Assembly (NCBI RefSeq): GCF_000621865.1
Contig: NZ_JHXE01000009.1
Location: 124,001 to 188,000 of the forward strand
Origin: Pseudobutyrivibrio sp. MD2005
Lineage (GTDB): Bacteria; Bacillota; Clostridia; Lachnospirales; Lachnospiraceae
DNA length: 64,000 nt
Direction: 5' to 3'
Under the pieces are notes generated by a model that saw nothing but the letters and a program-made list of their open reading frames with translations, ran no database searches and was not told the origin of the DNA. Positions 8,789 to 17,836 of this stretch are shown piece by piece; position 1 is the stretch's first letter; each line of letters opens with the position of its first letter. The position numbers and the translations under genes were made by a program.

Positions 8789-10307
8789 TACAGCATGGTC
8801 GCTGCTACCACCTCTAGTGGCCATTGTCTTAGCACTTATTACAAAAGAGGTTTATTCATCATTATTTATCGGTATTTTAGCAGGTGGTTTGCTATATGCT
8901 CATTTTAATATCACTGTTGCCATGCAGCACATCTTTGTTGATGGCATGATTGGCCAGCTATCAGATAGTTGGAACGTAGGTATTTTAGTATTCCTGGTAG
9001 TCTTAGGAAGCATGGTAATGCTTATGAACAGAGCAGGTGGTTCAGCCGCATTTGGTAAGTGGGCTGTCACTCATGTTAAGACAAAAGTAGGCGCTCAGAT
9101 TGCTACTATCGTTTTAGGAATGCTTATTTTCATCGATGATTATTTCAACTGTTTAACAGTTGGTTCTGTAATGAGACCAGTTACAGATAAGCATGGTATT
9201 TCTCGTGAGAAGCTTGCATATCTCATTGATGCTACAGCAGCTCCAGTATGTATCATTGCTCCTATTTCATCATGGGCAGCAGCAGTTACAGGTTTCGTAG
9301 ATGGAACAAATGGTTTATCGCTTTTTATCAGAGCAATTCCTTATAATTTCTACGCATTGCTTACACTTGTAATGATGTTTACTATTACATATTTGAACTT
9401 TGACTATGGCTCAATGAATCTTGCAGAGCTCAACCACAAAGCAAAGCTCAAGGAACGTAAGAAAAAGGATGCTGCCAGCTTGACAGGTGCTGAGGATCAG
9501 CCTCATCCTCCTGTTTCAGAGCGAGGAAAGGTAATACACCTTGTTCTTCCTATAGCAGCATTAATCATCTGCTGTATCATTGGAATGATTTACACAGGCG
9601 GCTTCTTCGAGGGAGCAAATTTCATCGATGCATTCTCAAATTCAGATGCATCTGTTGGTTTGGTTTATGGTTCTGTAGTTGCTCTTATTATTACAATTAT
9701 CTTTTATTTAGCAACTAAAGTATTAGGCTTTAATGAATGTATGAATGCCATCCCTGAAGGCTTTAAGAGTATGGTACCTGCTATTTTAGTTTTGACATTT
9801 GCATGGACATTAAAGTCTATGACAGATTCGCTTGAAGCAGATCAATTTGTTGCTGGAATCGTTGCAAATATTGCAGATAACAGAGCATTAATGAGCTTAC
9901 TTCCAGCCCTTGTATTCCTTGTTGGTATCTTCCTTGCATTTGCTACAGGTACATCATGGGGAACATTCGGTATTCTTATTCCAATCGTTGTTAACGTATT
10001 TGGTGGAGACGTAAATAATGAATTAATGATTATTGCTATCTCAGCATGTATGGCTGGTGCAGTTTGTGGTGACCATTGTTCACCTATTTCCGATACCACA
10101 ATCATGGCTTCAGCTGGAGCAGATTGTAAGCATATCAATCACGTAAGTACACAGCTTCCTTATGCATTTACAGTTGCAGGTGTTTCTCTTGTGTCATACA
10201 TTATTTCTGGATTTATCAGAAACTGGGCAGTATGTCTTTTGATTGGTATTGTTCTTATGATAGGTACATTGCTCTTTATTAAGAAAAATGCAAAGAATCC
10301 ACTATAA
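8775..10307 (+). CDS. NhaC-family transporter, probable lysine transporter
   Basis: 510 residues with eleven or more hydrophobic segments; it belongs to the NhaC Na+/H+ antiporter superfamily (LGMLIFIDDYFNCLTVGSVM, CGDHCSPISDTTIMASAGA). The start overlaps dapA by 14 bases, so it is co-translated with dapA and under the same lysine riboswitch. NhaC-type proteins in lysine-riboswitch regulons have been predicted by comparative genomics to carry lysine (named LysW there). The context here supports that reading rather than general Na+/H+ exchange. The direction of transport is not shown. A palindromic terminator follows. Confidence 0.82.
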   Translation: MEFTNTAWSLLPPLVAIVLALITKEVYSSLFIGILAGGLLYAHFNITVAMQHIFVDGMIGQLSDSWNVGILVFLVVLGSMVMLMNRAGGSAAFGKWAVTHVKTKVGAQIATIVLGMLIFIDDYFNCLTVGSVMRPVTDKHGISREKLAYLIDATAAPVCIIAPISSWAAAVTGFVDGTNGLSLFIRAIPYNFYALLTLVMMFTITYLNFDYGSMNLAELNHKAKLKERKKKDAASLTGAEDQPHPPVSERGKVIHLVLPIAALIICCIIGMIYTGGFFEGANFIDAFSNSDASVGLVYGSVVALIITIIFYLATKVLGFNECMNAIPEGFKSMVPAILVLTFAWTLKSMTDSLEADQFVAGIVANIADNRALMSLLPALVFLVGIFLAFATGTSWGTFGILIPIVVNVFGGDVNNELMIIAISACMAGAVCGDHCSPISDTTIMASAGADCKHINHVSTQLPYAFTVAGVSLVSYIISGFIRNWAVCLLIGIVLMIGTLLFIKKNAKNPL

Positions 10308-10325
10308 TAGTTTTATGTGTAGTAT

Positions 10326-10357
10326 AATCTCCTTAGATATATCTAAGGAGATTTTTT
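10326..10357 (+). terminator. Terminator-like palindrome whose 3' arm holds the next gene's ribosome site
   Basis: A 28-bp perfect palindrome (10326-10353) built on ATCTCCTTAG and CTAAGGAGAT, followed by T to 10357. The right arm carries AAGGAG, six to eight bases before the ATG at 10359. The same element can therefore end the dapA operon and sequester the Shine-Dalgarno sequence of the TraX-like gene. Confidence 0.8.
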
Positions 10358-10358
10358 A

Positions 10359-11120
10359 ATGAAAGCTAGTTTTGACATAACTGGTACAGGGCTGAAGCTA
10401 ATTGCCATGGTGACTATGCTGATTGATCATATCGGCGCAGGCCTGGTAGAGATTTGGTTAAAGATGAATTTGGAGACAGCCGATTACGAGCTGTATTATC
10501 AAATGTATCAGCTTGATATAATATTAAGGAGGATAGGAAGGGCTGCATTTCCCATTTTCTGTTTCCTTTTAGTAGAAGGCTTTTTACATACAAAAAATGT
10601 TAGAAACTATGCCATTCGCCTGTTGATAGTTGCCATTATTTCTGAAGTTCCATTTGATTACCTGTTTTTTGACAGTTTGTTCTACTGGAATCATAATGAT
10701 GTTCTTTGGGAATTATTTCTGGGGCTTATTATGCTGTATATGTTTTCATATATTGATAAGCAACCACTTAATATTAATCTGATTTACGCAATGAGGGCTG
10801 TGATATTATTTGCAGCAATGGGAATAGCTCATTTCACTCGTTTAGATTATGGCGAAGCAGGTGTGTGTTGTATTAGCTCAATGTATTATCTGTATGGAAC
10901 AGATAGATTTAAAAGATTGTTCTCCATGGCAATTGGAATATTGATTCTTACATTGATGGATGGAAAAATAGAGATATGGGCAGCGGTTATCCTCATCCCT
11001 ATGTTTTTCTATCAGGGCCGTCGAGGCTTTGATAATAAGGCTTTAAGAACTGTATTTTACTTATTTTACCCGGCACATATTATTGCTCTTAGTGCTATAG
11101 CTTATTTTTTCTTAAGATAA
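10359..11120 (+). CDS. TraX-like membrane acyltransferase family protein
   Basis: 253 residues, seven or eight membrane segments. The N-terminal pattern (GTGLKLIAMVTMLIDHIGA, then RRIGRAAFPIFCFLLVEGF and RNYAIRLLIVAIISEVPFD) is characteristic of the TraX family, named for the F-pilin N-acetyltransferase but widespread in Firmicutes chromosomes without conjugation genes. The true substrate in such hosts is unknown. The ATG is fixed by AAGGAG in the preceding hairpin. An 11-bp inverted repeat (11095-11105 with 11117-11127) overlaps its stop codon; it lacks a T run. Confidence 0.82.
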   Translation: MKASFDITGTGLKLIAMVTMLIDHIGAGLVEIWLKMNLETADYELYYQMYQLDIILRRIGRAAFPIFCFLLVEGFLHTKNVRNYAIRLLIVAIISEVPFDYLFFDSLFYWNHNDVLWELFLGLIMLYMFSYIDKQPLNINLIYAMRAVILFAAMGIAHFTRLDYGEAGVCCISSMYYLYGTDRFKRLFSMAIGILILTLMDGKIEIWAAVILIPMFFYQGRRGFDNKALRTVFYLFYPAHIIALSAIAYFFLR

Positions 11121-11187
11121 GCTATAGACGAAGCAATTAATTTGTGATAGAATGCTGAAAGTTTGAGTAAATTTAAGGAGGATATGT

Positions 11188-12573
11188 ATGAATTCACAAG
11201 CACCGATTAAAGATGCCTCGGCGTTAGGCACACCGAAAATGATGGTTTTAGGGCTTCAACATCTATTTGCTATGTTTGGGGCGACTATTTTAGTTCCCAT
11301 TTTAGTAAACAGTTATTTTGAAGGCGAAGGTCTTTCCATTCAGGTCACTTTATTTTTCGCAGGTATTGGTACCTTATTTTTCCATCTTTGTTCTAAGTTC
11401 AAAGTTCCCGCTTTTCTTGGTTCATCATTTGCTTTTCTCGGCGGATTTCACACAATAGCTAATCTTAATACTGGTATTTTTAAAAACATGACAATGGGCG
11501 AAAAGCTTCCTTATGCATGCGGTGGTATCGTTGTTGCTGGATTGCTTTATTTAGTACTCGCACTTGTTATTCGTATGGTAGGAATCAAAAAGGTAATGAA
11601 GTTTTTACCTCCTGTTGTAACAGGTCCTATTATTATTTGCATCGGCCTTTCACTTGCGCCATCAGCAATATCTAATGCTTCGCAGAACTGGCCACTTGCA
11701 CTTATTGCTCTTTCAGTTGTTGTTATCTTCAATATCTGGGGCAAAGGAATCTTTAAAATTATCCCAATTCTTATGGGCGTTGTAATTTCATATGCATGTG
11801 CCATTGCCTTTACAAAGCTTGGCATCACAAATGCAGATGGTTCAGCAATTCTTAACTTTGCATCTGTAAATAAGGCAGCGTTTATTGGCTTACCTGATTT
11901 CTTCGTATGCAAATTTGATTTATCAGCAATCTTAGTAATGGCACCTATCGCCATTGCAACAATGATGGAGCATATTGGAGATATGTCTGCTATATCAGCC
12001 ACTGTTGGCGAGGATTTCGTAGTTAATCCAGGACTTCACCGCACACTTATTGGTGACGGTTTGGCAACATCTCTTTCAGCATGCTTCGGCGGACCTGCAA
12101 ACACTACATACGGTGAAAACACTGGTGTATTGGAATTGTCAAAGGTTCATGATCCAAAGGTTATTAGAGTAGCAGCTTGCTATGCTTTAGTTCTTTCATT
12201 TATTCCAAAGATGGCAGAGATAATTGGCACAATGCCAAGTGCAATCGTGGGTGGAATTAGCTTCATGCTTTATGGTATGATAAGTGCAATAGGAATAAGA
12301 AATGTGGTTGAGAATCAGGTTGATTTTACAAAGTCACGAAATCTTATTATCGCAGCTGTAATTCTTGTATGTGGACTTGGTTTTGCAGACGGTATTACAT
12401 TTACAGTTTTAGGTACAGATATCACCTTAACAAGCCTTGCGATTGCAGCAATTGCAGGAATTATGCTTAATGCAATTATCCCTGGAAGAGATTACGAATA
12501 TGGTTCAATGGATACAATTGTTCCAGCTAGTGAGAAATTTAAAGCAGCAGACAAAGTATCTGGCTCTAATTAA
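11188..12573 (+). CDS. uraA: Uracil permease (NCS2 family)
   Basis: 461 residues and about fourteen hydrophobic segments. Motifs of the nucleobase-ascorbate transporter NCS2 group are present: GLQHLFAMFGATILVPIL, the conserved GDGLATSLSACFGGPANTTYGENTGV, and a C-terminal repeat of small residues. It imports uracil with protons. The start ATG is preceded by AAGGAGG. upp follows 30 bases downstream, which supports uracil as substrate and a two-gene pyrimidine salvage unit. No PyrR-binding loop or attenuator is obvious in the 67-base leader. Confidence 0.9.
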   Translation: MNSQAPIKDASALGTPKMMVLGLQHLFAMFGATILVPILVNSYFEGEGLSIQVTLFFAGIGTLFFHLCSKFKVPAFLGSSFAFLGGFHTIANLNTGIFKNMTMGEKLPYACGGIVVAGLLYLVLALVIRMVGIKKVMKFLPPVVTGPIIICIGLSLAPSAISNASQNWPLALIALSVVVIFNIWGKGIFKIIPILMGVVISYACAIAFTKLGITNADGSAILNFASVNKAAFIGLPDFFVCKFDLSAILVMAPIAIATMMEHIGDMSAISATVGEDFVVNPGLHRTLIGDGLATSLSACFGGPANTTYGENTGVLELSKVHDPKVIRVAACYALVLSFIPKMAEIIGTMPSAIVGGISFMLYGMISAIGIRNVVENQVDFTKSRNLIIAAVILVCGLGFADGITFTVLGTDITLTSLAIAAIAGIMLNAIIPGRDYEYGSMDTIVPASEKFKAADKVSGSN

Positions 12574-12603
12574 TATTAAGTTATACAAATAGGAGGAAAT
12601 CTA

Positions 12604-13242
12604 ATGGAAAAGTTAGATAATGTAGTAGAGTTAACACATCCTCTACTTCAGCACAAAATCACAATGTTAAGAGATAAGAACACAGGTACAGCAGAGTTTA
12701 GATCTCTTGTAGAGGAAATCGCTATGCTCGAGGCTTTCGAGGCTCTCAACGATTTACAGACAGTTGATATTGAGTGTGAAACTCCAATTGAGAAATGTAT
12801 GGCACCTGTTATTGCTGGTAGAAAGATGGCAATCGTTCCTATTCTTAGAGCAGGTCTTGGTATGGTCAATGGTGTACAGAGACTTGTTCCTACAGCAAAA
12901 ATCGGTCATATTGGAATGTATAGAGATGAAGAAACTCATATTCCTCATGAATATTATTGCAAGCTTCCTAGCCCAATCGAGGAGCGTCTTATCGTAGTTA
13001 CAGATCCTATGCTTGCAACTGGTGGTTCAGCAATCGATGCAATCACACTTATCAAGCAGCATGGTGGAAAGCGCATTAAGTTCATGGCTATTATCGCTGC
13101 CCCAGAGGGCGTTAGAGCTCTTCATGAGGCACATCCAGACGTTCAGATTTACATTGGACACATCGATCGTGAGTTAAACCAGGATGCATATATTTGCCCA
13201 GGTTTAGGTGACGCAGGAGACAGAATCTTCGGTACAAAGTAA
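12604..13242 (+). CDS. upp: Uracil phosphoribosyltransferase
   Basis: 212 residues, normal length. It converts uracil and PRPP to UMP. Diagnostic segments are RAGLGM near residue 81, the PRPP-binding [12 protein letters not shown] at about 131-142, and the uracil-binding C-terminus [17 protein letters not shown]. It lies directly behind the uracil permease and 11 bases ahead of a large cyclic-nucleotide-domain protein, so the three are probably one transcript. The enzyme is cytoplasmic. The start ATG has AGGAGG eight bases upstream. Confidence 0.95.
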   Translation: MEKLDNVVELTHPLLQHKITMLRDKNTGTAEFRSLVEEIAMLEAFEALNDLQTVDIECETPIEKCMAPVIAGRKMAIVPILRAGLGMVNGVQRLVPTAKIGHIGMYRDEETHIPHEYYCKLPSPIEERLIVVTDPMLATGGSAIDAITLIKQHGGKRIKFMAIIAAPEGVRALHEAHPDVQIYIGHIDRELNQDAYICPGLGDAGDRIFGTK

Positions 13243-13253
13243 AGGAGAATGAC

Positions 13254-15530
13254 TTGGAACCAATTACAATAGAAGTTGGTAAGAAGTTAATAAACGAAGG
13301 TGATCCAGTTGATAGCATGTATGTTGTTATCAAGGGCACCATTGAGCAACAATGGAAAGGGTACAAGCTTAGCCTTGGCCCTGGAACTGTTGTTGGTCTT
13401 TCTGATGCACTGAATCACCACTATGAAGCAGATTATACCGTTGTGGAGGAAGCAACGGTTATAAAATGCTCATACAAATCTATGGCTGATTTTGAAGGCA
13501 TTTTTGAGGAGCAGCCTGTTTATATTTTTGGCTTTGCCAAAGGTGCCTTTAGACAGTGTAGAGATGTTTTTAAAATATACGATGACTTAAAAAAGAAGCT
13601 TGATGACTTCTATAATTTCTGCCGCGGTATAAATTCTGAGTACCGCAAACAATGTCGTGCTGTGGGAATGACTCCTGAGGAGCTTCCTTTGCTAGAAGAG
13701 ATGGAACCACTTGAATTAAAGGGAGAAATCCTTAAATGGGAGCACGATTATATTGATAATCTCAATTCTATTCCCAACAGAGAAATCGAGGGCATATATG
13801 GAACCCGCACCGAAATCGTAAGCGGTGTAATCGGTATCAGCTGTGGCTATATGGCAAGAGCCATAGAATGTTCCGAAATTATGGGCATTTATCTGGATGA
13901 ATTTTCCCCAACATTACTTGATGAAGATAAGAATGATATGTTTGAGCTTATCTTTAAACTTAGAATATATGCTGCTGAGCGAAATGCATCCCAGGACGAT
14001 ATCATTAAGCTCATGAAGATGCTTTATAAGTATTTATCTACTTCTGGCATATGCAATAAAAAGCTTCTCAAGAAGAGATGGGCAGAATACGATAGCCACG
14101 ATTTCGTGGCAACAGCTGCGGCCTTTGACGAGGCAAAGATGCAAAAGCAGGCAGAATTCAATCAGTCATTTGAGCACATTTGCGAATTTGCAGAGATTGA
14201 TGAAACTAAGACCAAAGAATACAAAGAGCAGCTTCAGGAATACCTTGCTCTAAGCGACAGAGAAGGCAAGGATGACAATGAGCGTCGCGTCCGCAAAAAG
14301 GCTGTGGATTTATTCTACGACATTTATCAGAAGGCTTTCTTCAGAGCTATCGAGCTGGAAAACTATGGAGGAGAGTTAGATACAATCCTTCTCATGTTCT
14401 TGAACTTTGGCTACATTGATTATGATGCCATGGGCGACGATTTAACTAACGAGCTTGCTGATTTAGCTGAGCGTCTTAGTAATCTATGCGAGAGTGAGCA
14501 TTTATTTACAATCTATAAATGGTTAAAGGCTGTTTACTCAGGGGAGCGAGAGCCAAGCAGAAATGAGCTTGATCTTGACTACAGAGGCTACGTCCTGGAG
14601 GAACGAAAAGCAGGCAACATCTCCGAAGCTGATATGCCAAAATGGATGAGTGACCAGGAGCAGAAGGTTAAGTTTGAGATAAACAATTTCTTTATTTCAG
14701 CCAACAGAACCACATCAGGCAAGATGACATCATTCTGTCCGGTCCTTACGAAAGAAGACTTCGGCATGGATGTAATGCGAATGCTTCTTACAGAGTCAAA
14801 GCTCACCGAAGCCATGGATAAAATCGAGACAGTAGATTATCAAATTTTCCTACGTGAAGGCTTTTTCACAGATATGGATGCAAACGTAAAAAGCGAGCCA
14901 TATCTCAAACGTGTTCAGCCTGATATCATCCTTCTGCCTAACTGTGGCATGCGTGCCATGATGTGGCAGGAATGTGGTGGAATCAAAGTGGATTCACCAG
15001 GTAGATTCGTATTCCCAATGTTTACATTTGATGACTTAGACAAGATGATGATATACTGCTGCGGCGCTTTCCGCTGGGAAATCTGCAGAAAAGAACAGGG
15101 CTCTAGATGGAATGATATCGGCAGCGATTGCCTCACATCTGATTTCTACGACTATTTCACTTTCTACAGGAAGAACAAAGAGCTTTCTGCAGACAACAAA
15201 GAAAAGGTTAAGGCTCTGCTTAAATCATCCCGCAACAACATGCGTGAGGCATTTACAAAGCAGTACACGATCTGGATCAATTTTGAGGCTCAGGGAAGTA
15301 TTCGTCTCAACAAGCCAGAGCGAAACATCCTCAACAAGCATTGCACCTTTGCAAAGGCCTACCGTTCAAAGGTATCCAACCACCCAATGTACGAGCAGAT
15401 GATTTCCCGTCACGAAATCAAATGCAGTCAGGCCTACAGCCACTTAAAGACAATGATCGACAGAGTCGAAAAGAATGATGGCACCGTACCTGACGAGGTA
15501 AAAAAAGGCTTGGAATATTTGCAGATGTAG
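13254..15530 (+). CDS. Large protein with N-terminal cyclic-nucleotide-binding-like domain
   Basis: 758 residues, soluble and acidic, starting with TTG six bases after AAAGGAG. Residues 1-95 look like a cNMP/CRP-type beta-roll (INEGDPVDSMYVVIKGTIEQ, LGPGTVVGLSDAL). The remaining 660 residues are mainly alpha-helical with no motif that I recognise, and there is no DNA-binding HTH. Members of this type appear as hypothetical proteins in Lachnospiraceae. The cyclase genes in this window make c-di-GMP, but no ligand can be read from the sequence. It follows upp by 11 bases, so it is probably co-transcribed. The 610-bp foldback begins nine bases after its stop. Confidence 0.72.
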   Translation: MEPITIEVGKKLINEGDPVDSMYVVIKGTIEQQWKGYKLSLGPGTVVGLSDALNHHYEADYTVVEEATVIKCSYKSMADFEGIFEEQPVYIFGFAKGAFRQCRDVFKIYDDLKKKLDDFYNFCRGINSEYRKQCRAVGMTPEELPLLEEMEPLELKGEILKWEHDYIDNLNSIPNREIEGIYGTRTEIVSGVIGISCGYMARAIECSEIMGIYLDEFSPTLLDEDKNDMFELIFKLRIYAAERNASQDDIIKLMKMLYKYLSTSGICNKKLLKKRWAEYDSHDFVATAAAFDEAKMQKQAEFNQSFEHICEFAEIDETKTKEYKEQLQEYLALSDREGKDDNERRVRKKAVDLFYDIYQKAFFRAIELENYGGELDTILLMFLNFGYIDYDAMGDDLTNELADLAERLSNLCESEHLFTIYKWLKAVYSGEREPSRNELDLDYRGYVLEERKAGNISEADMPKWMSDQEQKVKFEINNFFISANRTTSGKMTSFCPVLTKEDFGMDVMRMLLTESKLTEAMDKIETVDYQIFLREGFFTDMDANVKSEPYLKRVQPDIILLPNCGMRAMMWQECGGIKVDSPGRFVFPMFTFDDLDKMMIYCCGAFRWEICRKEQGSRWNDIGSDCLTSDFYDYFTFYRKNKELSADNKEKVKALLKSSRNNMREAFTKQYTIWINFEAQGSIRLNKPERNILNKHCTFAKAYRSKVSNHPMYEQMISRHEIKCSQAYSHLKTMIDRVEKNDGTVPDEVKKGLEYLQM

Positions 15531-15538
15531 GGTTCTAT

Positions 15539-16148
15539 ATGATTACCACTCACAAGAGTTGGATAGTAGTCCCGTCCACGCCCATACTGCAGCCCACTCT
15601 GCATACACGCGTGATTTTGCGAATATTGTTAGTTTTTCTTATGGGCCAAATTTATGCATTGCACATGTGTCTTGTTGCGGAATGAACCATTTTGAAAAAT
15701 GTTTTTTATGTGGCGGACACTGAAGTTTTTATGTACTTCTCAGGCTGAGGGGACTTGGTTTCATATTACGCTTGCTAAGTAACATGACAAAGCAGGTTTT
15801 GCATATCTAGGTACCGTGGCACATTCAACATCGTGTTTTAAGTGACCACTTGCGCTGCCGTCCATGGCAGCGCATACCTATATATTGCAAAACCTGCTTT
15901 TATGTTACTAAGCGCGCTCCAAAATCAACCAAGTCCCCTTCAGTCTAAGAAGTACAAATTATAATATGCTGTGTGTCCGCCACAAAAAACTTTTTTCAAA
16001 ATTGTACAGGCCTGCAAAAGACACATGTAAATAAAAATGCATAAATGGCCCATTAGAAAAACACAATATTCTTGCAATGCGCGTGTGTGCAGAGTGGGCT
16101 GTAGCATGGGCGTGGACGGGACAAGAAATAACCATGAGTGGTAATCAT
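15539..16148. repeat. 610-bp imperfect foldback (giant inverted repeat)
   Basis: Nearly the whole gap between two genes folds back on itself. Perfect blocks pair in order: 15539-15552 with 16135-16148 (14 bp), 15569-15585 with 16106-16122 (17 bp), 15590-15603 with 16088-16101 (14 bp), 15621-15659 with 16037-16071 in three blocks, 15663-15673 with 16018-16028, 15710-15720 with 15973-15983, 15745-15760 with 15928-15943, and 15789-15803 with 15886-15900 (15 bp). The tip branches: GCGCTGCC (15852-15859) pairs with GGCAGCGC (15866-15873), and a weaker hairpin occupies 15815-15850. Arms differ by indels, mismatches and some G-U-compatible changes, so this is not a recent copy or chimeric read. No ORF and no T run are seen. 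It could be a structured RNA or a foldback/MITE-type element. Confidence 0.85.
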
Positions 16149-16165
16149 AAATGTGCGATAAAGTA

Positions 16166-16194
16166 TTTACATACTACTTATTGTGTGGTATAAC
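16166..16194 (+). promoter_or_regulatory. Sigma-A promoter of the flotillin gene
   Basis: TTTACA (16166-16171) and TATAAC (16189-16194), spacing 17. It lies 18 bases past the foldback and gives a leader of about 65 bases before the ATG at 16265. Confidence 0.75.
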
Positions 16195-16264
16195 ATAACT
16201 GTTCAAAGCATTGCAGAATGCGGAGAATAGTTATGTTATTTTTTTTATAAAGGGAGGAAATTTT

Positions 16265-17782
16265 ATGACTTCATTAATTCCTATTATTGCCCTCATTCTT
16301 GTAGTAATTATGATAATTATTGCAGGTTATGTGAAGGCACCACCTGATAGAGCATATATCATTTCAGGTCTTAGAAAGAACCCACGTATTTTAGTTGGTA
16401 GAGCTGGTGTTAAGATTCCGTTCTTTGAGCGTGTTGATAAGTTGTATTTAGGACAGATGACTGTAGATATCAAGACAGAGCAGTCAGTTCCTACAAATGA
16501 TTTCATCAACGTAAATGTAGATGCTGTTGCAAAGGTTAGAATCGGTACTGACCCAGCAGCTATCCAGCTTGCAGCAAAGAACTTCCTTAACAAGAATCCA
16601 GAGCAGATTACACAGGATTTGCAGGATTCTTTACAGGGTAACATGCGTGAAATTATCGGTACTCTTTCTCTTAAGGTGATTAACACTGATAGAGATAGCT
16701 TCTCTGATCAGGTTATGGAAAAGGCTTCTCGCGATATGAGCAAGCTCGGTATCGAGATTCTTTCTTGCAATATTCAGAATGTAACTGATGAGAATGGACT
16801 TATCAATGATCTTGGTATGGATAACACTGCTAAGATTAAAAAGGATGCAGCTATTGCAAAGGCTCAGGCTGATAGAGACGTAGCTATTGCCCAGGCAGAA
16901 GCTGATAAGGCTGCAAATGATGCAAGAGTTACAGCACAGACAGAAATCGCTGAAAAGAACAATGCACTTGCTATCAAGCAGGCAGAGTTAAAGCAGCAGG
17001 CTGATACAGCAAACGCTGTTGCCGATGCAGCCTATTCAATCCAGCAGCAGGAACAGCAGAAGACAATCGAGGCTGCTACTGTAAATGCGCAGATCGCTAA
17101 GGCAGAGCGTGAGGCAGAACTGAAGCAGAAGGAAGTAGTTGTTAAGCAGCAGGAACTTGCAGCTCAGATTGAGAAGCAGGCAGATGCTGAAAAATATCAG
17201 GCTGAAAAGAAGGCTGAGGCAGAACTCATTCAGAGACAGAAGAAGGCTGAGGCTGCTAAGTACGAGCAGGAGCGTGAGGCTGATGCTAGAAAGGCTCAGG
17301 CTGAGGCTCAGAAGTATGCAGCAGAGCAGGAAGCAGCTGGTATCAAGGCTAAGTATGATGCAGAGGCAGCTGGTATCGCAGCAAGAGGTAAGGCTGAGGC
17401 CGAGGCAATCAAGGCAAAGGGTCTTGCTGAAGCTGAGGCAATGGAAAAGAAAGCCGAAGCTTACCGTAAGTACAACGGCGCTGCTATGGCAGAAATGATG
17501 ATTAAGGTAATGCCTGAAATCGCAGCTGAAATTGCTAAGCCACTTGCAGCCATCGACAAGATTAACATCTACGAGACAGGTGACTCTGGCGAAGGCGGAG
17601 CAGCTAAAATCTCTGGCAACATGCCAGTAGTACTTAAGCAGGTTTTTGACACAATGAGCGAAGCAACAGGTGTTGACCTTGCTGAAATCATGAAGGCTAA
17701 TACATACGACGCTAAGGTTAACAAGAATGTTAATATCACAGGCGCAGATGTAGCAGTTACAACAACTGACGCTGAAAACTAA
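16265..17782 (+). CDS. floT: Flotillin-like band 7 protein
   Basis: 505 residues. Residues 4-21 are one membrane segment. A band 7/SPFH domain follows (about 28-185), then a long Ala/Glu/Lys/Gln-rich coiled coil (about 195-400) with AEA-type repeats, and a flotillin C-terminal region. Flotillins organise membrane microdomains and fluidity. The frame extends to a TTG at 16211, but the ATG at 16265 has AAGGGAGG upstream and begins at the membrane anchor, so I use it. Its own promoter and terminator make a single-gene unit. No NfeD-type partner lies beside it, unlike many bacterial flotillin loci. Confidence 0.9.
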   Translation: MTSLIPIIALILVVIMIIIAGYVKAPPDRAYIISGLRKNPRILVGRAGVKIPFFERVDKLYLGQMTVDIKTEQSVPTNDFINVNVDAVAKVRIGTDPAAIQLAAKNFLNKNPEQITQDLQDSLQGNMREIIGTLSLKVINTDRDSFSDQVMEKASRDMSKLGIEILSCNIQNVTDENGLINDLGMDNTAKIKKDAAIAKAQADRDVAIAQAEADKAANDARVTAQTEIAEKNNALAIKQAELKQQADTANAVADAAYSIQQQEQQKTIEAATVNAQIAKAEREAELKQKEVVVKQQELAAQIEKQADAEKYQAEKKAEAELIQRQKKAEAAKYEQEREADARKAQAEAQKYAAEQEAAGIKAKYDAEAAGIAARGKAEAEAIKAKGLAEAEAMEKKAEAYRKYNGAAMAEMMIKVMPEIAAEIAKPLAAIDKINIYETGDSGEGGAAKISGNMPVVLKQVFDTMSEATGVDLAEIMKANTYDAKVNKNVNITGADVAVTTTDAEN

Positions 17783-17794
17783 ACAATAAATAAA

Positions 17795-17828
17795 TTGCCC
17801 CTAGGAAATTTCCTAGGGGCATATTTTA
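17795..17828. terminator. Bidirectional terminator
   Basis: A 26-bp perfect palindrome (17795-17820, arms TGCCCCTAGGAAA and TTTCCTAGGGGCA) followed by TATTTTAT, between the convergent flotillin and DUF5722 genes. Confidence 0.85.
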
Positions 17829-17836
17829 TGTGGAAA

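Noticed and set aside
15539-16148. Foldback as a rho-independent terminator or an assembly artefact
   Set aside because: It is far too long for a terminator and has no T run. A chimeric foldback read would give near-identical arms, but these differ by many substitutions and indels.
16211-16264. Upstream TTG for flotillin
   Set aside because: No ribosome site, and it lies only about ten bases past the predicted transcription start. The ATG at 16265 has AAGGGAGG.
17139-17498. Arg/Leu-rich frame inside the flotillin gene
   Set aside because: It is a shadow of the Ala/Glu/Lys/Gln coiled-coil codons in another frame, with no start signals.
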